Shown here: positions 1 to 5,393 of the stretch, one piece after another
Position numbering within the stretch: position 1 is the first letter of the stretch
Layout of the letters: the number at the start of each line of letters is the position of its first letter
NCBI GenBank assembly: GCA_025355395.1
Contig: JANXZT010000336.1
Coordinates: 1-20,919, forward strand
Direction of reading: 5' to 3'
DNA from: Betaproteobacteria bacterium
GTDB lineage: Bacteria; Pseudomonadota; Gammaproteobacteria; Burkholderiales; Casimicrobiaceae
Length of the DNA stretch: 20,919 nt
The notes under the pieces: generated by a model
Told to the model about the DNA's origin: nothing
The model's input: the letters and a program-made list of their open reading frames with translations, nothing else
Databases searched by the model: none
Made by a program: the position numbers and the translations under genes

Positions 1-600
1 GCCGATCTGAAGACTGACATCCTGCAGGAGCTCGAGCGGCAAAAGCAGCTTCTCTTTCCCTTGCGCAACAACCCGGCGATCGACACGGCGGTGCTCGAGC
101 CTCTGCTCGCAGAAATCGATCGCGTCAGCGCCAACCTCCTCGGTCAAGCCGGCAAGGTGGGGCACCACCTGCGTGAAAACGAATGGCTGATGACGATCAA
201 GCAGCGCACCGCAATACCGGGCGGGGCGTGCGAATTCGACTTGCCGGCGTATCACTACTGGCTCAACAGCGACCCGGGCGCGAGGCAGAACGATCTCAAG
301 GCGTGGCTCGCGCCATTCCTGCCGATCCACGACGGGCTTGCCATCATCCTGCGCCTGCTGCGGGACAATGGCCGCGCCGCTCGACAGATCGCTTACCGCG
401 GCGTGTTCCAGCTCATGTTGACGAGTTCCAAGGTCGCGCAGTTGCTGCGCCTCTCCGTGGGCCGGGATCTTGCATGCGTGCCCGAGATCAGCGCCAACAA
501 ATACGCGCTCAACATCCGGTTCGTCGGGTTGTCGGGCATGGAGCGCGGCGCGGTCTACGATCGCGACGTCGAATTCGAGTTGATGTTCTGCAACCTGTAG
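1..600 (+). CDS. zapD: Cell division protein ZapD, 3' part (5' end outside window)
   Basis: The frame is open from base 1, so the start lies upstream; 199 residues are visible against about 250 for the full family. ZapD (YacF, DUF1342) is a cytoplasmic FtsZ-binding protein that bundles FtsZ filaments at the Z-ring. The visible part has the family's helical segment (DILQELERQKQLLFPLRNNP), the central LPAYHYWL stretch and the closing strand EFELMFCNL. An internal start at base 61 would delete conserved sequence, so I reject it. FtsZ, its partner, is encoded in the same window. In related genomes zapD is usually followed closely by yacG, but here a deacetylase gene separates them. The identification is by recalled family resemblance. 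Confidence 0.9.
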   Translation, partial: ADLKTDILQELERQKQLLFPLRNNPAIDTAVLEPLLAEIDRVSANLLGQAGKVGHHLRENEWLMTIKQRTAIPGGACEFDLPAYHYWLNSDPGARQNDLKAWLAPFLPIHDGLAIILRLLRDNGRAARQIAYRGVFQLMLTSSKVAQLLRLSVGRDLACVPEISANKYALNIRFVGLSGMERGAVYDRDVEFELMFCNL

Positions 601-734
601 TCAATAACCCGGCGCAGGACTTGTCACAAAGCGATGTAGGAATGAAGCTGCACATCGCGTTCGTGACAGGCTGCATACCGCGCAGTGTCTGCGCACGCAA
701 CGAATAGCCAGTCGCGCCCCCGCCTCGACCCCGC

Positions 735-1778
735 ATGCAAATTCTGCTCACCTTCGACGTAGAAATCTGGTGCGCCCACTGGGACCGTATTGAGCACCAA
801 TTTCCTGCTGCGTTTGATCGATATGTAAACGGCGGGTCCGCTGCCGGGGAGTTCGCCCTTCCCAAGACCCTCGAGATACTGGGCCGGCACCACCTCCACG
901 GCATCTTTTTCGTTGAATGTCTATTTGCAGCTCGATTTGGCATCGACTACTTGCGCCGCATCGTCGAGCTCATTCAAGGCGCCGGCCACGAAGTGCAACT
1001 TCACCTGCATACGGAGTGGACGGATGAAATCGTGCCGTCACCGGTGCCTGCAATTCCGGGAAAGCGCCAACACCTCCGGCAATATTCGCTGGAAGACCAG
1101 ACGCGGCTCATCGCGCTCGGTATCGAGTTGCAGCAGGCGGCGGGTGCCGCGCGTCCCATTGCATTTCGCGCCGGCAACATGGCCGCCAACTCGGACACGT
1201 TTCGCGCCCTGCACGTTAATGGGATACGCATCGACAGCAGCATCGATGCCACTGTGCGCGATTCGGCGTCGGATATTCGCCAGCAGGCAGACGTTTACCG
1301 GCCCTCCTACATTGACAATGTGGCCTCTTATCCGATCGGAGTCTTCCGCGATGGCTGGGGCAGAGAGCGGCACGCGCAGGTCGGCGCGTGTGCCGTGGAG
1401 GAGCTGTTTCAGGCCATCAAATCCGCTGACAGACTCGGCTGGCGTCAATTCGTGCTGCTGTCCCACAATTTTGAAATGCTGCAACGGCGTGGACACCACC
1501 CCGACCGGTTCGTCGTGCGCAGATTCGAGCGCCTGGCGCTGTTTCTGGAACGAAACGCAACGCGCTATCCGTGTGTCCGAGTATCGGAGCTCTCTGCACC
1601 GCGTTCGATCGGGACGGGCTCGCTGCCACGCGCAAGCCACGCTGCGGTCTGGCGCCGAACAGCAGAACAGGCACTGCGGACGGCGTTCTACAGCATGGCT
1701 ACGGTAACAATTACCGTTTTAGAAGCGGTATCAATGCCCGAAACTGTGTCGCTATTCCCGGCATTGTCGGTGGTGTAA
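735..1778 (+). CDS. Polysaccharide deacetylase (NodB-like) family protein
   Basis: A 347-residue protein with the pattern of NodB-type carbohydrate deacetylases. It opens with LLTFDVE at residues 4-10, a variant of the usual TFDDG metal and base motif. It then has HEVQLHLHTEW around residue 90 (the HxxxH-type metal ligands), FRAGNMAAN around residue 151 (the R-x-G motif 3) and LSHNFE around residue 242. The family removes N- or O-acyl groups from polysaccharides; the DVE/HLHTEW variant is often found in exopolysaccharide or glycan loci, but no such genes adjoin here. No signal peptide is seen. No clear Shine-Dalgarno sequence precedes the ATG. The last 30 or so residues are antisense to a beta-propeller relic, so the native C-terminus was probably shorter. 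The gene lies between zapD and yacG, which suggests a later insertion. The substrate is unknown. Confidence 0.75.
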   Translation: MQILLTFDVEIWCAHWDRIEHQFPAAFDRYVNGGSAAGEFALPKTLEILGRHHLHGIFFVECLFAARFGIDYLRRIVELIQGAGHEVQLHLHTEWTDEIVPSPVPAIPGKRQHLRQYSLEDQTRLIALGIELQQAAGAARPIAFRAGNMAANSDTFRALHVNGIRIDSSIDATVRDSASDIRQQADVYRPSYIDNVASYPIGVFRDGWGRERHAQVGACAVEELFQAIKSADRLGWRQFVLLSHNFEMLQRRGHHPDRFVVRRFERLALFLERNATRYPCVRVSELSAPRSIGTGSLPRASHAAVWRRTAEQALRTAFYSMATVTITVLEAVSMPETVSLFPALSVV

Positions 1779-1870
1779 GCAAACGGAGCGGCGTCTGCAA
1801 GAACGCTTGCCATTGCGACGAGGCAAACCAGTAAAGCGGGAGGTGGGAAGCCGCCGCACCAATTTTTCAC
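1688..1870 (-). pseudogene. Relic of a secreted YVTN beta-propeller protein (signal peptide plus first blade)
   Basis: Reading the minus strand from a GTG at 1870 gives 60 codons to a TAG at 1688. The product starts MKN and continues with a hydrophobic core (ALLVCLVAMASVLADAA) ending in an Ala-rich site typical of signal peptidase I. It then reads AYTTDNAGNSDTVSGIDTAS and KTVIVTV. This matches the YVTN repeat pattern (AYVTN, then TVSVID, then T-TVVATV) at nearly every key position. Only one blade remains where intact members have six or seven, so I call it a 3'-truncated relic. It overlaps the end of the deacetylase gene in antisense. Whether it is transcribed is unknown. A chance antisense match is the alternative, made less likely by signal peptide and repeat occurring together in one frame. 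Confidence 0.55.
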
Positions 1871-1884
1871 ATGAGTCGACCTGG

Positions 1885-2115
1885 ATGAACACTCCCCGTT
1901 TCGTTTCCTGCCCCCATTGCGGACGTGCCGTCGAATGGTCGCCCGCTGCGCGCTGGCGACCGTTTTGCAGCGAGCGCTGCAAGCTGATCGATCTTGGCGC
2001 CTGGGCTTCAGAGGTGTATCGAGTTCCTGACGAACCGATCGGCCCGGACGACGTGACCGACCTCGACCCGCCTTCCAGGCCATCGGAATCCGGCAGTGGC
2101 GCCTCCAATCTTTAA
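1885..2115 (+). CDS. yacG: DNA gyrase inhibitor YacG, zinc-binding
   Basis: A 76-residue protein with the YacG zinc site CPHC (Cys9, Cys12) and Cys28-x3-Cys32, followed by the family motif KLIDLGAWA. An acidic, Pro/Ser-rich C-terminal tail follows. YacG binds GyrB and blocks DNA binding by gyrase. I chose the ATG at 1885 because the product then starts a few residues before CPHC, as in the family. A longer in-frame version from 1807 would add 26 residues that overlap the antisense YVTN relic. The gene is convergent with the Nudix gene, with only 18 bases between their stop codons. Confidence 0.9.
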   Translation: MNTPRFVSCPHCGRAVEWSPAARWRPFCSERCKLIDLGAWASEVYRVPDEPIGPDDVTDLDPPSRPSESGSGASNL

Positions 2116-2133
2116 CGCGCATTACCGAACGGG

Positions 2134-3105
2134 TCAGCGCGCGCGGTTCTGTACTTCATCACTGACCGGCCAGGCCGCCCGGCGCAAGGCGACGCCGTGC
2201 GCCCCGTGATCGATTGCCTGATCGAGATCCGCGGCCAAGAGGCCACCCAGCGCGAACACCGGCAGTGTGCTGGGCGCGAGCGCCTTGGCAAATCCGGGCC
2301 AGCCCATCGGCATCGCCTGCGGGTGGCTGGGTGTTGGCCGCACGGGGCCCAGTACGGCGAAATCCAGTTTCAGCGCGGCTGCCCGCGCAATCCCGGCAGC
2401 GTCGTGGCAGGAGGCGGCGCACATAAAATCGGCGGGACGCTCGGTGGCCTCGGCCAGCTTGAGCGCGCTCCAGTGCACGCCATGACAGCCCCAGCGCTGT
2501 GCATCGTCCGTCGAGCCATTGAGCAACACCCGCGCGCCGAATGGCGCCGCCGCTTCGAGCACAGCATCGGTCAGTGCGCGCTGCCGAGCGAGCGGCCATT
2601 CTTTTTCCCGCACCTGCATGAGCCGGAGTCCTTGCCCGAACGCACGTCGCGCGCGCTCCAGGAACACCGCTTCGCCGCACTCCTCGGCCATGCTGATGCC
2701 GTAAACGGCGGGAAGCGCCAACGCCCGCAGCACGGGAGCATTGGCCGGCAGCAACGGCGAAACATTGAGATCGCCCAGTGTTTGCCACGTGAACGCCTGG
2801 CCGTCGTGACCCACTGGATGGCCCTCGAAAGCGAATACGCGGAAGAAGTGCAACTCGACGTGCGCGTGCGGATAGGCGTAACGCTGCGTGAGCCACGGCG
2901 CCGCGCGGCGCACCGTCAGCCCCAGCTCTTCGCGCAATTCGCGATCGAGCGCGTGGCGCGCCGATTCGCCCGGCTCGAGCTTGCCGCCCGGAAATTCCCA
3001 ATACCCAGCGTACGCCTTGCCGGCCGGCCGCTGGGCCAAGAGAATCCGACCGTCGGGCGCTACGATCACCCCCGCGGCCACCTTCACCAGCGGGCGGTCG
3101 CTCAC
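2134..3105 (-). CDS. Nudix hydrolase (MutT-like) fused to a ThiE/TenI-like domain
   Basis: A 323-residue protein starting at GTG 3105, which overlaps the TGA of the upstream ATPase gene as GTGA. Residues 1-130 form a Nudix domain; residues 41-63 fit Gx5Ex7REUxEExGU exactly (G41, E47, R55, E56, E59, E60, G62). This domain is expected to hydrolyse oxidised nucleotides such as 8-oxo-dGTP. Residues from about 137 on resemble thiamine phosphate synthase (LMQVREKEW, GVHWSA, LGPVRPTPSHP, PVFALGGL). The usual INDR strand reads LLNGST and GVHLGQ reads GVHWSA, so the second domain probably does not make thiamine phosphate. The same two-domain fusion is common in beta- and gammaproteobacteria. A start much further upstream (3330) would run into the ATPase and is rejected. 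Confidence 0.88.
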   Translation of the reverse strand: MSDRPLVKVAAGVIVAPDGRILLAQRPAGKAYAGYWEFPGGKLEPGESARHALDRELREELGLTVRRAAPWLTQRYAYPHAHVELHFFRVFAFEGHPVGHDGQAFTWQTLGDLNVSPLLPANAPVLRALALPAVYGISMAEECGEAVFLERARRAFGQGLRLMQVREKEWPLARQRALTDAVLEAAAPFGARVLLNGSTDDAQRWGCHGVHWSALKLAEATERPADFMCAASCHDAAGIARAAALKLDFAVLGPVRPTPSHPQAMPMGWPGFAKALAPSTLPVFALGGLLAADLDQAIDHGAHGVALRRAAWPVSDEVQNRAR

Positions 3106-3998
3106 GCCGGCCGTTTGCGCTTCAATCCGGCGGCGCCAGCGTAGTTCTTGGCGAACTGCCACGCCACGCGCCCGCTGCGCGACCCGCGTTGCAATGCCCA
3201 CTGCACGGCATCGCGCGTGCGCCCTTCGACTTCGCGCGCGGAATTCGCTGGCGAGACGCCAAAAGCATCCAGCCATCCCGCGACGGCCGCAAGATAATCG
3301 TCCTGGGTAAACGGGTAGAACGAGATCCACAATCCGAAACGCTCGGATAGCGAGATCTTTTCCTCGACCGATTCGCCCGGATGCACTTCATCGCCGACGT
3401 GCTTCGTTTCGAGGTTCTCGCTCATGTATTCCGGCAACAGGTGGCGCCGGTTCGACGTCGCGTAGATCACCATATTGGCCGGCGCCGCTGCCACCGTGCC
3501 ATCGAGCATGACCTTGAGCGCGTTGTAGCCGGGCTCGCCGGCGTCGAACGTAAGATCATCGCAAAAGACGATGAAGCGCTCGCGCCGTTCGCCCACCTGC
3601 TCGGCGATGTCGGGCAGATCGACGAGTTCGGACTTCTCGACTTCGATCAGCCGCAACCCGCGCTCGGCATATTTCGCGAGCATGGCTTTGACAAGTGATG
3701 ATTTTCCGGTGCCGCGCGAGCCGGTCAGCAACACGTTGTTGGCCGGAAGCGCATTCACGAATTGCCGCGTGTTGCGATCGATCCCGCGCTTCTGCTCGTC
3801 GATCGCGACCAGGTCGTCGAGGCCGATCGCGTGCGGATGCGCCACGGCCTGCAGGTAACCGCGGCCGTTGCGCTTGCGCCAGCGAAATGCAGCCGCCTTC
3901 CAGTCCGGTGGCGACGGCGCCGGCGGCAACACTGCCTCCACGCGGGCGAGTACCGCTTCGGCCCGGGCGATCAATGCGGCGAGTGCGCGCGCGTCCAT
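3102..3998 (-). CDS. DUF815-family AAA+ ATPase
   Basis: A predicted cytoplasmic P-loop ATPase of 298 residues from ATG 3998. An N-terminal helical stretch rich in Ala, Arg and Glu is followed by FRWRKRNGRGYLQAV, which is typical of DUF815. Walker A is GSRGTGKS at residues 93-100. Walker B is FIVFCDDLTF around 141-150. A sensor-like YATSNRRHL and the GLWISFYPFTQDDYL segment follow. The cellular role of this family is not known to me. It sits between argJ and the Nudix gene, overlapping the latter by four bases. A GTG at 4022 would add eight residues; I prefer 3998 because homologues as I recall them begin near MDARAL, and because its ATG overlaps the stop of a short upstream frame. Confidence 0.85.
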   Translation of the reverse strand: MDARALAALIARAEAVLARVEAVLPPAPSPPDWKAAAFRWRKRNGRGYLQAVAHPHAIGLDDLVAIDEQKRGIDRNTRQFVNALPANNVLLTGSRGTGKSSLVKAMLAKYAERGLRLIEVEKSELVDLPDIAEQVGERRERFIVFCDDLTFDAGEPGYNALKVMLDGTVAAAPANMVIYATSNRRHLLPEYMSENLETKHVGDEVHPGESVEEKISLSERFGLWISFYPFTQDDYLAAVAGWLDAFGVSPANSAREVEGRTRDAVQWALQRGSRSGRVAWQFAKNYAGAAGLKRKRPA

Positions 3999-4033
3999 CA
4001 ACGGGCGAGCGTTGCCACGCACAGGGGAGGCAT
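3998..4033 (-). CDS. Possible 11-codon leader peptide coupled to the DUF815 ATPase
   Basis: An ATG at 4033 has the purine-rich TAAGGA just upstream, which includes the argJ stop codon. The frame encodes MPPLCVATLAR and stops at TGA 4000-3998, which shares one base with the ATPase ATG (TGATG). This is the geometry expected for translational coupling. The ATPase start itself has no Shine-Dalgarno sequence that I can see. It may equally be a chance short frame; there is no evidence that it is translated. Confidence 0.25.
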   Translation of the reverse strand: MPPLCVATLAR

Positions 4034-4040
4034 AGGTTCC

Positions 4041-5270
4041 TTAACTGCGGTAATCGGCATTGATGCTCACATACTCGTGCGAGAAGTCGCAGGTCCACAC
4101 CATGGCGGCGGCCTCTCCTCGTCCAAGTATCACGCGAATGGTGATTTCCTCCTGCTGCATCACCCGCTGGCCATCCGCCTCGAGGTAGCCGGCGGACCGG
4201 CTGCCCCCCTCGACCACGAGCACATCATCGAGCCAAAACGCGACGCGCGAAGCATCAAGGTCGGGCGTTGCGGCATTGCCGATGGCGCACACGATCCGGC
4301 CAAGGTTCGGGTCGGAGGCAAAGAAGGCCGTTTTCACCAGCGGCGAGTGCGCAATACCGAGCGCGATGCGCCTGCATTCGGCGGAATCGCGGCCCTGCTC
4401 GACCCGCACGGTGATGAATTTGGTTGCGCCCTCGCCGTCGCGCACGATGGCCTGGGCAAGGGTCACGGCGATGTCAGTGAGCGCGATCCGCAGGGAAGCG
4501 AGGCGCGGGTCGCCGGCGGCGGTGATCGGCGCCATGCCCGCCTTGCCCGTCGCCGCGATCACGAAGCTGTCGTTGGTCGACGTGTCGCCATCGATGGTCG
4601 CGCAGTTGAACGAGACATCGGCGATCTCTCGCGTCAGCGTCTGGAGTAGCCCGGCCGCGATGGAGGCGTCCGTGGCGATGAGCGCGAGCATCGTCGCCAT
4701 GTTCGGGTGAATCATGCCTGCACCCTTGGCCATGCCGGTGGCGGTGATATCCACACCGTCGATCGACACGATCCGTGACGTCGCCTTCGGCACCGTATCG
4801 GTGGTCATGATCGCCAAGACTGCCGCGAACCAATGATCGGACGCCAATGCCCGGCTCGCCACAGGCAATGCTTCGACGATGCGCTCGACGGGAAGCGGCT
4901 CCATGATGACGCCGGTCGAAAACAGCAGCACTTCCTCGGGAGTACAGCCAAGTTGCGCCGCGACTGCAACGCAGCAGAGGCTGGCGGCTTTGATGCCGGC
5001 CGCGCCCGTGCCGGCATTGGCATTGCCAGCGTTGACGAGCAGCGCACGCACGCTACCGCCGCGGGCAAGATGTTCACGGCATATGATCACCGGTGCGGCG
5101 CAAAACCGATTCTGCGTGAAAACGCCGGCGGCAACGGTGCCCGGCTCGAAAGCGACCAGCAGCACATCGTCGCGCTGCCAGTTCTTGATGTGCCCGGCCG
5201 CGGTGCCCAGGGTGACACCGGGCACCGACGCCAAGTCTGCCGGTAACGGCGGTTGGTAGCGGACAGGCAT
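4041..5270 (-). CDS. argJ: Bifunctional glutamate N-acetyltransferase / ornithine acetyltransferase ArgJ
   Basis: A 409-residue protein starting at ATG 5270 (MPVRYQPPLPADL). ArgJ transfers the acetyl group from N-acetylornithine to glutamate, and in bifunctional forms also uses acetyl-CoA, in arginine biosynthesis. The hallmark KGAGMIHPNMATMLALIATD is present; the Thr of ATML is the self-cleavage site and nucleophile that splits the precursor into alpha and beta chains. The C-terminus has NADYRS, and an SxAGYLEADGQ segment lies before it. A frame extension to 5309 would read into the REP-like element and is rejected. No clear ribosome-binding site precedes 5270; the repeat begins nine bases upstream and may have replaced it. 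Whether acetyl-CoA is also used cannot be told from sequence alone. Confidence 0.94.
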   Translation of the reverse strand: MPVRYQPPLPADLASVPGVTLGTAAGHIKNWQRDDVLLVAFEPGTVAAGVFTQNRFCAAPVIICREHLARGGSVRALLVNAGNANAGTGAAGIKAASLCCVAVAAQLGCTPEEVLLFSTGVIMEPLPVERIVEALPVASRALASDHWFAAVLAIMTTDTVPKATSRIVSIDGVDITATGMAKGAGMIHPNMATMLALIATDASIAAGLLQTLTREIADVSFNCATIDGDTSTNDSFVIAATGKAGMAPITAAGDPRLASLRIALTDIAVTLAQAIVRDGEGATKFITVRVEQGRDSAECRRIALGIAHSPLVKTAFFASDPNLGRIVCAIGNAATPDLDASRVAFWLDDVLVVEGGSRSAGYLEADGQRVMQQEEITIRVILGRGEAAAMVWTCDFSHEYVSINADYRS

Positions 5271-5278
5271 GGCTAAAG

Positions 5279-5392
5279 TAGGGTCAGACTCGACTTCCGG
5301 GGTCGACAATCGACAATGGGATCAGAGACGCATTTTCGATTTCGTCGCTCGGGGACGCAAGCGCCAGGGCCGAAAATTCGTCTCTGACCCCA
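5279..5392. repeat. REP-like palindromic element between secA and argJ
   Basis: Bases 5317-5338 and 5371-5392 are inverted arms agreeing at 20 of 22 positions (core GTCAGAGACG, then ATTTTCG), separated by a 32-base loop. A third, diverged copy of the same end motif (TAGGGTCAGACTCGACTT) lies at 5279-5296. The element fills the gap between the two genes completely: secA stops at 5394 and argJ starts at 5270. A close relative lies at the murB/ddl junction. GTCAGAG-ended palindromes of this kind occur in many proteobacterial genomes as REP-like sequences, often mobilised by RAYT transposases; no such gene is in this window. Confidence 0.8.
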
Positions 5393-5393
5393 G

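Noticed and set aside
680..694. GCGCAG-TGT-CTGCGC hairpin between zapD and the deacetylase
   Set aside because: Only six base pairs and no T-run; such stems are common by chance in GC-rich DNA. The rest of 601-734 shows nothing definite.
509..943. Long minus-strand frame over zapD and the deacetylase
   Set aside because: No recognisable pattern and Arg-rich composition typical of antisense shadows.
1698..1720. ACGGTAA-CAA-TTACCGT followed by TTTT, resembling a plus-strand terminator inside the deacetylase
   Set aside because: The 7-bp stem is AT-rich and weak, and the symmetry follows from the antisense TVIVTV codons of the YVTN relic.
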